A DNA stretch of 22,924 nucleotides from Mageeibacillus sp. UBA3708 (GTDB lineage: Bacteria; Bacillota; Clostridia; Saccharofermentanales; Saccharofermentanaceae). Under the pieces are notes generated by a model. That model was given only the letters and a program-made list of their open reading frames with translations, was not told the DNA's origin and searched no databases. Position 1 is the stretch's first letter. Each line of letters opens with the position of its first letter. The stretch spans positions 1 to 22,924 of the forward strand of contig DFIB01000027.1 of the NCBI GenBank assembly GCA_002371375.1, written 5' to 3'. Positions 6,063 through 13,935 of this stretch are shown one piece after another. A program made the position numbers and the translations under genes.

Positions 6063-6995
6063 CTAACCCCTCTCCAGTATTCTCTCCTGCACATCATCCA
6101 CATTGCAGTCCGAATACTCAACATTTGCCGAGAATTCGCGGACGATGCCTGCAAGATCACATTCCCTGTTATCTGCAAGGCATCCGGCCACCATCATGAG
6201 CATTTCGCAGGCAAGTCTCGCGCCTTCCCACGGATACCTGAACAGGAAATAAATGAGCAGGTTCTCGAACTTAAGGCTCAAATCCGAGTCAAGCAGTTCA
6301 AACGCCTCCGAATCAGAGATACCGGTTCTGATATTATTCAGGTATGACACCCATTCCTCCGACAGTGATTCAAGTGATCTGAACACTTCCATCCTGATGT
6401 CATGTGACCACAGTTCCCCTGCCAGATTCTTTACGCGCGAACTCAGCGGTACTGACCTGTCGGATGCTATCTTTATCGCATTATCTCTTGCCTCATAGAC
6501 TTCAATCTCCAACTCATCAGGTTCTTCTTCGGGCGCCGAGAACAATTCCGGCCCCATCGGAGATGCATCCGTGATATCAATAAGCTCGAATCCCCTGTCC
6601 CAGTTCAATATCAGTGACAGCGCGGCTTCACAGCTCAGTCCCAGTCCGCATTCCAGCACATCACTCCTGAAATTATAGAACCTCGGATGCTCATCACAGA
6701 CTCTGCAAAGTGACTCCTCACCGCATGCCAGGATCAGGTCACACAGTCCGTCATCCCTCAGCATCGGGCACCTGCCGTCAGGTCTTAACACAAAATGTGC
6801 TTCCCCTGTCGCCGAGCCGTCATCTTCCACAACAATGGAAGACCGGATGCGCTCTGCGAACGCTCCGGTCATGTTCATATACCTATCGTATGTCTCGGGG
6901 TCGATATCGACCTCCCAATTGGCGCAGCATGTGTGTTTGCAGTCACCCGCAATGCACTTGAACAGAGGATAGTATGATGGTGCGACGGCTCTCAT
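6063..6995 (-). CDS. FliB-like cysteine-cluster protein (flagellin lysine-N-methylase family)
   Basis: 310 residues. The N-terminal half carries many ordered cysteines: C14, C19, C23 and C24 (C-x4-C-x3-CC), then C76, C85, C91, C97, C100, C116 and C122. That pattern, with CRVCDEHPRFYNF and CGLGLSCEAA, is typical of the YkgJ/FliB metal-binding family that includes flagellin lysine-N-methylase. The C-terminal half is helical and contains FLFRYPWEGARL. The cysteines suggest an iron-sulfur or other metal site. No flagellar gene occurs in the window, so the substrate could be another protein and the FliB name is only a family label. The start overlaps the transketolase C-subunit stop by 4 bp (ATGA), making it the last gene of the long minus-strand unit. 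Confidence 0.75.
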   Translation of the reverse strand: MRAVAPSYYPLFKCIAGDCKHTCCANWEVDIDPETYDRYMNMTGAFAERIRSSIVVEDDGSATGEAHFVLRPDGRCPMLRDDGLCDLILACGEESLCRVCDEHPRFYNFRSDVLECGLGLSCEAALSLILNWDRGFELIDITDASPMGPELFSAPEEEPDELEIEVYEARDNAIKIASDRSVPLSSRVKNLAGELWSHDIRMEVFRSLESLSEEWVSYLNNIRTGISDSEAFELLDSDLSLKFENLLIYFLFRYPWEGARLACEMLMMVAGCLADNRECDLAGIVREFSANVEYSDCNVDDVQERILERG

Positions 6996-7927
6996 TTCAG
7001 AGCGTTACCGCATACATCTGCAAGATCATTTGCAGTTAGCTTATACTCTTCAAAAAGCGCGGCAGGCGTGCCTGACTTGCCAAACCTGTCATTGACACCG
7101 AATCTTATTACCTTGCAGGGGCAGCTCTCGCACACCACTTCAGCAACAGCCGAACCGAGGCCGCCGTTGACCGTATGTTCTTCGGCAGTAACTATCACTC
7201 TCGTCTCGGATGCAGCCTTGATAACTGCTTCCCTGTCTATCGGCTTTATCGTATGCATGTCGAGAACTCTCGCGCTGATGCCTCGGGATGTGAGGATATC
7301 ACATGCCTCCAGAGCCGTCTGCACCATCAGTCCCGTAGCGATTACTGTTATATCCTTGCCTTCGCGCAATGTGTTGGCTTTGCCGATCGTGAAAGGAATA
7401 TCATCACCATACTCACCGTAGACCGAAGCGACCTTGGAACGGCCCAGCCTGATATAGAAAGGTCCGTGTGTCTCGATGGCAGCCTTGATCGCCATCCTGG
7501 TCGATGCACCGTCCGCCGGGCACACAACCTTGATATTCGGGATCGCACGCATTACGGCGATGTCCTCAAGGCACTGGTGGGATGCACCGTCCTCACCTAC
7601 TGACAGACCCGCATGAGTTGCGCAGATCTTAACGTCAAGATCCGGATAGCATACGGAATTCCTCACCTGCTCGCAGTTGCGCATTGACGCGAATGTCGCG
7701 AATGAAGAGATGAAAGCTATCTTGCCCGTCGTTGCCATTCCGGCTGCGACTGCAGTCATGTTTGCTTCGGCGATACCCATATCAAAAAATCTCTCCGGGT
7801 ATGCCGCCTTGAACTTCGCCGTGTTCGTCGACCCTGACAGATCAGCGTCAAGTACCACTATCCTCTTATCCTCTCCGAATTCGACCAAAGCCTTACCGTA
7901 GGCTTCTCTGGTTGCCATCATGCTCAT
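6992..7927 (-). CDS. Transketolase, C-terminal subunit
   Basis: 311 residues, forming the pyrimidine-binding and C-terminal domains of a split transketolase (non-oxidative pentose phosphate pathway; C2 unit transfer between sugar phosphates, thiamine diphosphate dependent). Visible landmarks are DMGIAEANMTAVAAGMA (the catalytic glutamate region, about 48-64), THAGLSVGEDGASHQ (about 103-117) and the C-terminal TAEEHTVNGGLGSAVAE. GGAGG (7935-7939) lies 7 nt before ATG 7927, and the start overlaps the N-subunit stop by 4 bp. Together the two subunits equal one full-length transketolase, a split form common in Clostridia and archaea. Related 1-deoxyxylulose-5-phosphate synthase is less likely because that is a single chain. 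Confidence 0.93.
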   Translation of the reverse strand: MSMMATREAYGKALVEFGEDKRIVVLDADLSGSTNTAKFKAAYPERFFDMGIAEANMTAVAAGMATTGKIAFISSFATFASMRNCEQVRNSVCYPDLDVKICATHAGLSVGEDGASHQCLEDIAVMRAIPNIKVVCPADGASTRMAIKAAIETHGPFYIRLGRSKVASVYGEYGDDIPFTIGKANTLREGKDITVIATGLMVQTALEACDILTSRGISARVLDMHTIKPIDREAVIKAASETRVIVTAEEHTVNGGLGSAVAEVVCESCPCKVIRFGVNDRFGKSGTPAALFEEYKLTANDLADVCGNALK

Positions 7928-8784
7928 GCGTTGACCTCCTTTTCAGCCTCTTCGATTGCCCTGTCGAGCTCCTCAACTGCTATCTTGTACTCCTCATCCG
8001 AGGGAGCCTTGCCGTGGAATCCGGGGTTATCATACATGAACGATACACCCTTGCCCTTATGGGTCTTACAGATCACGAAGAACGGCTTGCCCTCGCCCTT
8101 ATGACTCTTGAAGGCTCCTACAGCCTTATCTATCTCATTGAAATCATGGCCGTCTATTACCATCGTATTCCAGCCGAAAGCCTTTGCCTTGGCTTCGATG
8201 TCTCCCAGGCTCATGACATCGTCGACTTTGCCGTCGATCTGGAGTCCGTTATTGTCGAGGAATGCGCAGAGGTTATCGAGCTTGTAGTGAGCGGCGCTCA
8301 TAAGAGCCTCCCATACCTGGCCTTCCTGCATTTCGCCGTCTCCGAGTACGGAGAACACATTGTAATCCAGACCGTCTAACTTGCCTGCAAGTGCCATACC
8401 TACGGCAGCGGATATTCCCTGTCCCAGCGAGCCCGTCGACATGTCGATGCCGGGCGTGTGTGTGATACAGGGGTGTCCCTGAAGGAACGAGTCTATCTTC
8501 CTGAGATTCTTCATCTCGTTGATATCGAAGTAGCCGCGGAGTCCCAGCACGGAATAAAGCGCGGGTGCACAGTGACCCTTGGAGAGGACGAACCTGTCTC
8601 TGCCGGGATTCTTGGGATCTGCGGGATCGATGCTCATACCCTCATTGTACAGATATGTGATAATGTCGGTGCACGACAGAGATCCTCCCGGATGGCCGCT
8701 GTTGGCGCGGTACACGCCCTCGACGACCCATCTTCTTACTCTTGCTGCGGTAAGCTTCAATTCATTTAGTTTCTGCTGATCCAT
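7924..8784 (-). CDS. Transketolase, N-terminal subunit
   Basis: 286 residues, forming the thiamine-diphosphate-binding half of the split transketolase. RANSGHPGGSLSCTDI, DRFVLSKGHCAPALY and the GDGEMQEGQVWEAL ... LDNNGLQ motif (GDG...NN) bind the pyrophosphate and its metal ion. I chose ATG 8784 (MDQQKLNELKL) because GAAGG lies 6 nt upstream and this is the usual N-terminus. The longer frame from 8847 would run back into the alanine racemase gene and adds an unconserved leader. It is 20 bp downstream of alr and overlaps the C-subunit gene by 4 bp, so the halves are translationally coupled. Confidence 0.93.
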   Translation of the reverse strand: MDQQKLNELKLTAARVRRWVVEGVYRANSGHPGGSLSCTDIITYLYNEGMSIDPADPKNPGRDRFVLSKGHCAPALYSVLGLRGYFDINEMKNLRKIDSFLQGHPCITHTPGIDMSTGSLGQGISAAVGMALAGKLDGLDYNVFSVLGDGEMQEGQVWEALMSAAHYKLDNLCAFLDNNGLQIDGKVDDVMSLGDIEAKAKAFGWNTMVIDGHDFNEIDKAVGAFKSHKGEGKPFFVICKTHKGKGVSFMYDNPGFHGKAPSDEEYKIAVEELDRAIEEAEKEVNA

Positions 8785-8804
8785 AACAAACCTTCCGTGA
8801 TGTA

Positions 8805-9980
8805 TTATTCTGAATATATCCTCGGCACGCGTTTGCCGATGATACATGTTATCTCATAGTTGATCGTTCCCAGATATTCCGCCAGTTCATCGACTGACCT
8901 TTGCTTGCCGAATACGGTCACGAGAGATCTTACTCCGACGTAATCTTTTATATCCGTTGCATCGAGCATGCACATATCCATGCAGACATTGCCGATTATG
9001 GGGGCGCGCTGCCCTGCCACGATCAATTCAAATCCGTCCGAATACCTTCTGGACAGTCCGTCAGCGTAGCCGATAGATACCGTAAGCACCTTTGTCGGCC
9101 TCTTTGCCTTGAAGTGCCTGCCGTAGCTTACGGATGTTCCCTCGGGAACAGTCTTCGCATGTATTACCTTGGCATACCAGGACATGACGGGAACAAGTTC
9201 AATATCCTGCTTGGGGGCAGGACATCCGGGCGGCATAAGACCGTACAGAATTATCCCGGCACGCACCATATCCAGATGCATTCCCGGGAATCTCATGATT
9301 CCTGCGCTGTTGCATATATGCCTCTTCTCAAAGGTTATCCCGCACTTGGCGAGCTGATCGAGTTCACTCATGAAGCTGACGAACTGCTGCATCGTGTACT
9401 CGTCATCCTCGGTATCAGCCACCGCGAAATGCGAGAAAACACCGTAGTGATCAAGCCCCGGGAGCTTGCATATCCTGACGATATCTTCCGTGGAGCTGCC
9501 GTCAGATATAAATCCCAGACGTCCCATGCCCGTATCGAGCTTGATGTGGATCCTGACTGTCTTATTCTGGGCTACAGCTTCCCTGGACAGGATCTTTGCC
9601 GCCTCAAGATCGTACACGGCCTGATCGATGTCATACTTGACAACATCCTTGAAATGCAGCGGATCGGTGTATCCGAGTATGAGGATAGGCGTCTTGATCC
9701 CCGCCTCACGGAGCTCTATAGCCTCTCCTATTGTTGCAACGCACAGATATGACGCGCCGCACTTGATCAAAGTTCTGGCGCATCTCACTGCTCCGTGGCC
9801 GTATGCATCAGCCTTCACTACAGCCATGATCTCGGCGTCGGGCGATGTTATTCTTCTTATCTCGTTGTAATTGTGACTAAGCGCGTCAAGATCTATCTCC
9901 ACACAGGAACGGTCAAAAACGTCAGATGTAATTGTCTTCACTTGCTCATCATCTCCGTCAGTAATTATGTCAGTATTCAT
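8805..9980 (-). CDS. alr: Alanine racemase
   Basis: 391 residues, a PLP-dependent interconversion of L- and D-alanine supplying peptidoglycan precursors in the cytoplasm. Lys56 in AVVKADAYGHG is the PLP-binding lysine and Tyr286 in VSYGRHF the second catalytic base. SIGYADGLSRRY and the PIIGNVCMDMCMLD loop are also typical. A stretch of about 25 residues precedes the conserved SCVEIDLDAL, slightly longer than usual. The start overlaps the nnrD stop by 4 bp (ATGA). The nnrD-alr neighbourhood is common in Firmicutes, often with acpS, which is absent here. Confidence 0.96.
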   Translation of the reverse strand: MNTDIITDGDDEQVKTITSDVFDRSCVEIDLDALSHNYNEIRRITSPDAEIMAVVKADAYGHGAVRCARTLIKCGASYLCVATIGEAIELREAGIKTPILILGYTDPLHFKDVVKYDIDQAVYDLEAAKILSREAVAQNKTVRIHIKLDTGMGRLGFISDGSSTEDIVRICKLPGLDHYGVFSHFAVADTEDDEYTMQQFVSFMSELDQLAKCGITFEKRHICNSAGIMRFPGMHLDMVRAGIILYGLMPPGCPAPKQDIELVPVMSWYAKVIHAKTVPEGTSVSYGRHFKAKRPTKVLTVSIGYADGLSRRYSDGFELIVAGQRAPIIGNVCMDMCMLDATDIKDYVGVRSLVTVFGKQRSVDELAEYLGTINYEITCIIGKRVPRIYSE

Positions 9981-10870
9981 ATCCAGCCGGTCTTGGCAAA
10001 AGCCTCATCATAATACCCGGGAATATCCTCAGGTATCATGACTCTTCTTCCTATATCATCACTTGCCAGATCACCGCTCAGGCCGTGCAGATATATTCCG
10101 GCAATCGCGGCTTTATCCGCCTTCATACCCTGTGCAAGGAATCCTGCAATAAGTCCGGTCAGGACATCTCCCGATCCGCCCTTGGCAAGTCCGTCGCAGC
10201 CGACAGTATTAATATAACACTTACCTTTGATATCTGACACTATGGTTTTGTGTGTTTTTACAACCGTCACACACTTATTTCGTAGTGCAAAATGCATACA
10301 GCTGTCTGTCATGTCAGAATCCCCGTATGACTCATCACGAGATATCAGTCTCCTGAACTCTCCAACATGAGGCGTCAGAACGGCAGGCTCGAAGCCTTCC
10401 TTATCTGCACGTTCACTGAGGAGCTCATAAAGCACATGACGCTCCCTTGCCAGGATGTTAAGAGCCCCTGCATCTATTACGAGCCGCGGGGCATTTATTA
10501 TTGCATGCTGCAGGAGCGCGTAAGACCTCGGATCATCCTCGTCCAGCCCCGGACCTATCCCCACTGCCGTAGCCTTTTTGAGATAATTATCGAACTGCCT
10601 GATGGAAGATGCGGCAGTGTCACCCCAGGCAGACAGAAGAGCACACGGGCAGTTGATCCTTGTGGACATGAGGCTGTCATCCGGGGCAAAAACGCGCACC
10701 ATGCCCGTACCGCTCCTCAGAGCAGACATGACGGCCAGCGTCTGTGCTCCGGACATGTATCTGCTGCCGGCAATAATAAGAGTTGTACCGAATGTTCCCT
10801 TGTGCCCGTCCGCAGGGCGCTTAGGGCACAGTGAAGATACGAGCTGAGATGTGATATTCTCCGGCATCAT
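9977..10870 (-). CDS. nnrD: ADP-dependent (S)-NAD(P)H-hydrate dehydratase
   Basis: 297 residues of the YjeF C-terminal / ribokinase-like family, which repairs hydrated NADH and NADPH. Seen are [10 protein letters not shown] (about 27-36), the GIGPGLDE loop (about 98-105) and the signature [23 protein letters not shown] near residues 217-239, whose GGSGD aspartate is catalytic in the family. The NnrE epimerase domain often fused at the N-terminus is absent. The tandem ATGATG leaves the exact start open: after GGGGAGGA the second ATG (10867) has better spacing (4 nt) than the first (1 nt). Either way the gene overlaps the end of metA. Confidence 0.93.
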   Translation of the reverse strand: MMPENITSQLVSSLCPKRPADGHKGTFGTTLIIAGSRYMSGAQTLAVMSALRSGTGMVRVFAPDDSLMSTRINCPCALLSAWGDTAASSIRQFDNYLKKATAVGIGPGLDEDDPRSYALLQHAIINAPRLVIDAGALNILARERHVLYELLSERADKEGFEPAVLTPHVGEFRRLISRDESYGDSDMTDSCMHFALRNKCVTVVKTHKTIVSDIKGKCYINTVGCDGLAKGGSGDVLTGLIAGFLAQGMKADKAAIAGIYLHGLSGDLASDDIGRRVMIPEDIPGYYDEAFAKTGWI

Positions 10871-11808
10871 TCCTCCCCGTGCTTCATTCCTGCAATGGCG
10901 CTTATCTCAAACGGAGTCTCCTGATAGACATAATAATTGAGCCAGTTGGTAAAAAGAAGTGTCGCGGATGATCTCCATTTAAGAACAGCCGGCTTGGACG
11001 GATCGTCGTCAGGATAGTAGTTAACCGGAATGTCTATGGGAAGTCCAAGTCCCAGATCCCTCTTGTATTCACTGTCGAGAGTATTGACATCATATTCCGA
11101 GTGACCGGTGATGAAGATCTGTCTTCCCTTGAGGTCAGATACGCAGTACACCCCCGATTCGTCAGATTCAGACAGGATCCTGAGCTTGCTGTTCTTCTCA
11201 ATATCCTCCTTGTGGAGCTCCGTATGTCTTGAATGAGGAACATAGAACACGTCATCGAATCCTCTGAAGAGCTTAACGGGATTCCTGTATATCATCTTGT
11301 GCTCAAAGATCCCGAAGCATTTCTTCGGGAGAGTGTACTTGGGTATACCATAATGGTAATAAAGCCCCGCCATAGCACCCCAGCAGATATGAAGAGTGGA
11401 ATATACATGGCTCTTGCTCCATTCCATGATCTCGCACAGCTCCGGCCAGTAGTCCACATCCTCATAATCCAGGAGTTCCACAGGGGCTCCCGTAATGATC
11501 ATTCCGTCGTAGAAATTATCCTTCACCTGATCGAAAGTCTCATAAAACTTCGTCAGGTGCTCCTCAGCGGTATGCTGCGATTTATGGCTTGCCGTATGGA
11601 TCAGATCTATGTCGATCTGGATAGGCGTATTGGATAATGCCCTGAGGATCTGCGTCTCTGTGACCACCTTGTTGGGCATCAGGTTGAGGATGACGATCTT
11701 AATTGGCCTGATATCCTGCGTCAGGGCCCTTGTCTCCTCCATGACAAATATCCTTTCCTGTTCGAGCGTGGCTCTCGCAGGCAGATTGTTAGCTATTCTA
11801 ATGGGCAT
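10867..11808 (-). CDS. metA: Homoserine O-acetyltransferase of the MetA family
   Basis: 313 residues, MetA (homoserine O-acyltransferase) family, the first committed step of methionine synthesis. The nucleophile is Cys142 in HICWGAM, with His236 and Glu238 in TGHSEYD completing the triad. The acyl-CoA-selecting residue is Glu111 in [14 protein letters not shown]. In this family glutamate at that position goes with acetyl-CoA and glycine (GAPLG) with succinyl-CoA, so I predict O-acetylhomoserine, although databases usually name the family homoserine O-succinyltransferase. TAAGGAGGC lies close upstream of ATG 11808. It follows the kinase-like gene by 20 bp and is coupled to nnrD. No methionine riboswitch is visible in the gap. 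Confidence 0.95.
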   Translation of the reverse strand: MPIRIANNLPARATLEQERIFVMEETRALTQDIRPIKIVILNLMPNKVVTETQILRALSNTPIQIDIDLIHTASHKSQHTAEEHLTKFYETFDQVKDNFYDGMIITGAPVELLDYEDVDYWPELCEIMEWSKSHVYSTLHICWGAMAGLYYHYGIPKYTLPKKCFGIFEHKMIYRNPVKLFRGFDDVFYVPHSRHTELHKEDIEKNSKLRILSESDESGVYCVSDLKGRQIFITGHSEYDVNTLDSEYKRDLGLGLPIDIPVNYYPDDDPSKPAVLKWRSSATLLFTNWLNYYVYQETPFEISAIAGMKHGEE

Positions 11809-11828
11809 ATCATGCCTCCTTACATGTA

Positions 11829-12839
11829 TTAAGAACTGATAAACTCGTTCAGGATCGATGCATCCGGGACGCGTGAAGGATCGATCACGGGGATCTCCTC
11901 AAGGTGCTTTATCAGCTTGCCTGCTTCCTCGATCGCTCTGTCGAGATCTGCGAAAGGCTTGCCTGTGTTGGACCTCTCCATGAAGACATTGGGCGCGATG
12001 ACGCCGTCTTTGGCATCATCCAAAGCTTTCCTGATGTCCTGAAGAGCCATCGGGGCAATGACAAGAGGCTCGTAAGCAAGGAATGAATTGACGTGATATG
12101 TGGCTTTGGCAAGATACTGCTTGAAATATATCTTCTCAGAATTCTCTATCATCGGCCAGTAATCGATCGTGGACAGTGCGTGTGCCGCTCTGTGGCGGTT
12201 ATCTCTGACTATCCTTCGCAGAAGTCTTATCTCCCTCTTGTCCATCAGCTTCGTATCATGGAATACATTGCCGAAAGGAACGATAAATACTTTGGTACAG
12301 ATATCGGGAGATATATCTCCTGATACCCTGTCAGACAGCCCGTGCAGTCCTTCCACAACGAGGACACCATCCTCCGGAAGCTCGATCGCACGACTCTCGT
12401 CGCCCTCCATCGTTCTTCTTACGGTAAAGTCGAATACAGGGGGAATAACCTTCTTCCCGCTTATTATGCTGTTAATGTCTTCCGCGATCCTGTCAACATC
12501 AAGTGCATCGATCGTCTCAAAGTCAGGTCTTCCCTCACTGTCGAATGTAAGGTCGGTCATCTTATAGTAATCATCGAGAGAGAGGAATGCGGCCGGCTTG
12601 CCGTTTTTCTTGAATCCCTGGGAAAGACGCATAGTCGATGTGGTCTTACCGGATGAAGTAGGACCCGAGATGAAGACTACCTTCTTGGAGCGGTCGTTTA
12701 TCACATCTTCCACAATACTGTTGATGCGGCTCAGGAAAAGCTGCTCAGAGCTTGAGATAAACTCGTTCAGCTTCCTTGTACCGAGATTCTCTTCCAATTC
12801 CTCTATCGTAATGTCTAATAAACCCTGAAGTTCTGCCAT
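11829..12839 (-). CDS. Uridine kinase-like P-loop nucleoside kinase
   Basis: 336 residues. The Walker A motif GPTSSGKT (59-66), [10 protein letters not shown] and VVEGLHGL match the uridine kinase / phosphoribulokinase family, in which the DDYY aspartate region binds nucleoside and metal. Many clostridial relatives are about 550 residues long, with N-terminal TGS and threonyl-tRNA-synthetase-like editing domains before the kinase. Here only about 55 helical residues precede the P-loop, so this is the kinase module alone. AAGG lies 9 nt before ATG 12839. The substrate is not certain; uridine/cytidine is the family default. It is preceded by a membrane protein gene (19-bp gap) and followed by metA (20 bp). 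Confidence 0.82.
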   Translation of the reverse strand: MAELQGLLDITIEELEENLGTRKLNEFISSSEQLFLSRINSIVEDVINDRSKKVVFISGPTSSGKTTSTMRLSQGFKKNGKPAAFLSLDDYYKMTDLTFDSEGRPDFETIDALDVDRIAEDINSIISGKKVIPPVFDFTVRRTMEGDESRAIELPEDGVLVVEGLHGLSDRVSGDISPDICTKVFIVPFGNVFHDTKLMDKREIRLLRRIVRDNRHRAAHALSTIDYWPMIENSEKIYFKQYLAKATYHVNSFLAYEPLVIAPMALQDIRKALDDAKDGVIAPNVFMERSNTGKPFADLDRAIEEAGKLIKHLEEIPVIDPSRVPDASILNEFISS

Positions 12840-12858
12840 AAGATATCACCTTACATAT

Positions 12859-13470
12859 TTAATGGGTAGGGAAAAACCTTTTGATTATATATTTGCTGAT
12901 AAGCCAGTCATATCCGTATTGAAGGAGTCTGAATGCCAGATATACGAGACCCGGTATCACGATTGCTGCAGCAATTATAAGAGCAGCCGTCAGTACAACA
13001 TGTATGCCTCCTGCAAGGACCGCCAGCACAGTGGCAAACGAGCCCGCACTTGAAGCAAAAGTCTCGGTGTATTTCTCCAGTGTCCCATTCAGATAATTGA
13101 TCACATAATCCTGGAATCCGCTCTTCTGTATCGTGATCCTGGAGAGCATCTGACCAACCGTAAGACTGACAATAAGATATGACTTGAATATCTTCTCTAT
13201 CAATATGACTATCTTGCCCGCAATGGGCATTCGGTAATACCTGAAGCAGATAAAGGGACTTGCGAGGAAAAGAATTGCTAGCAGAACGATCTGCAGCACT
13301 CCGAACCTTCCGATCCCCAGGAGCGATCCGCCGATAAAGTAGTTGAATAAGATGATGCTGTCTACGAGAAGTCCATAGAGAACAAACAGACCGAGGTGAC
13401 GTCTGTTCTCAAAATCGGTATCGCTCCATAGCTTACCGAGGAATAATCCTTCCAAGTAATCCAATTGCAC
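12859..13470 (-). CDS. Hypothetical polytopic membrane protein
   Basis: About 203 residues with four to five hydrophobic segments (roughly 27-50, 57-78, 83-105, 143-165 and 158-182) and a basic C-terminus (KYIIKRFFPTH). I do not recognise the family. The N-terminal EGLFLGKLWSDTDFENRRHLGLF is amphipathic and probably cytoplasmic. The start is uncertain: the first codon of this frame is GTG at 13470 but lies only 2 nt from GGAG, whereas TTG at 13464 (third codon) has an 8-nt spacing and may be the true start. It lies between the 135-residue unknown protein and the kinase-like gene, in the same direction, and may function with the membrane-anchored propeller two genes upstream. Confidence 0.7.
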   Translation of the reverse strand: MQLDYLEGLFLGKLWSDTDFENRRHLGLFVLYGLLVDSIILFNYFIGGSLLGIGRFGVLQIVLLAILFLASPFICFRYYRMPIAGKIVILIEKIFKSYLIVSLTVGQMLSRITIQKSGFQDYVINYLNGTLEKYTETFASSAGSFATVLAVLAGGIHVVLTAALIIAAAIVIPGLVYLAFRLLQYGYDWLISKYIIKRFFPTH

Positions 13471-13517
13471 TTCTCCTAAATAATATCAGCTTATAGAATT
13501 TTACCACAATGAGAGCA

Positions 13518-13925
13518 TCAGTGCAGGCGGAATGTACATTCTGTTGTGCTCTCGATAATACTCCGGAGCTCGATCCATTCAACCGGGAATAAATCCGCAT
13601 CAGAGCACTTAATCCTCACCGCATCGTTGAATTCCACCGTGATCTCCCATTTGCCGGGCCTTCTTAGGGTATTCTTGGGGTCAGCCTTCCCTTTGTTGTA
13701 ATTCTCCAGACACTCAAGTATATGGCTCTCGGGAAGGCGCTTCGATAGTATCTCCAGCTTGCTGTCCGTAAGCGACTTCATGAAATTGTTGTTCCACATG
13801 TAGAAATCGCGCCATGAGATAAGTCTCTTCTCAAAATCATACCTGACCTTGTATCCCTCGTCTGAATAAGATCTGACTTCCACTTCAAGTATTTTTATCT
13901 GATCGTAAGACATGTTCATACTCAT
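13518..13925 (-). CDS. Hypothetical 135-residue cytoplasmic protein
   Basis: A soluble, mixed-charge protein with no signal peptide or membrane segment. The pattern KILEVEVRSYSDEGYKVRYDFEKRLISWRDF, then a helical middle (SDSKLEILSKRL-type), then GKWEITVEFNDAVRIKCSDADLFPVEWIELRSIIE suggests a small alpha/beta domain of unknown function. No catalytic motif is seen. GAGG (13934-13937) lies 8 nt before ATG 13925 and overlaps the stop of the propeller gene (10-bp gap), so translation is probably coupled. Two further in-frame ATGs (13919, 13913) follow closely. A stretch of about 47 bp separates it from the next gene. Confidence 0.75.
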   Translation of the reverse strand: MSMNMSYDQIKILEVEVRSYSDEGYKVRYDFEKRLISWRDFYMWNNNFMKSLTDSKLEILSKRLPESHILECLENYNKGKADPKNTLRRPGKWEITVEFNDAVRIKCSDADLFPVEWIELRSIIESTTECTFRLH

Positions 13926-13935
13926 AACTTATTCC

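Noticed and set aside
8785..8847. Longer start (8847) for the transketolase N-terminal subunit.
   Set aside because: The extra residues overlap alr and are not family-like; ATG 8784 has a well-spaced GAAGG.
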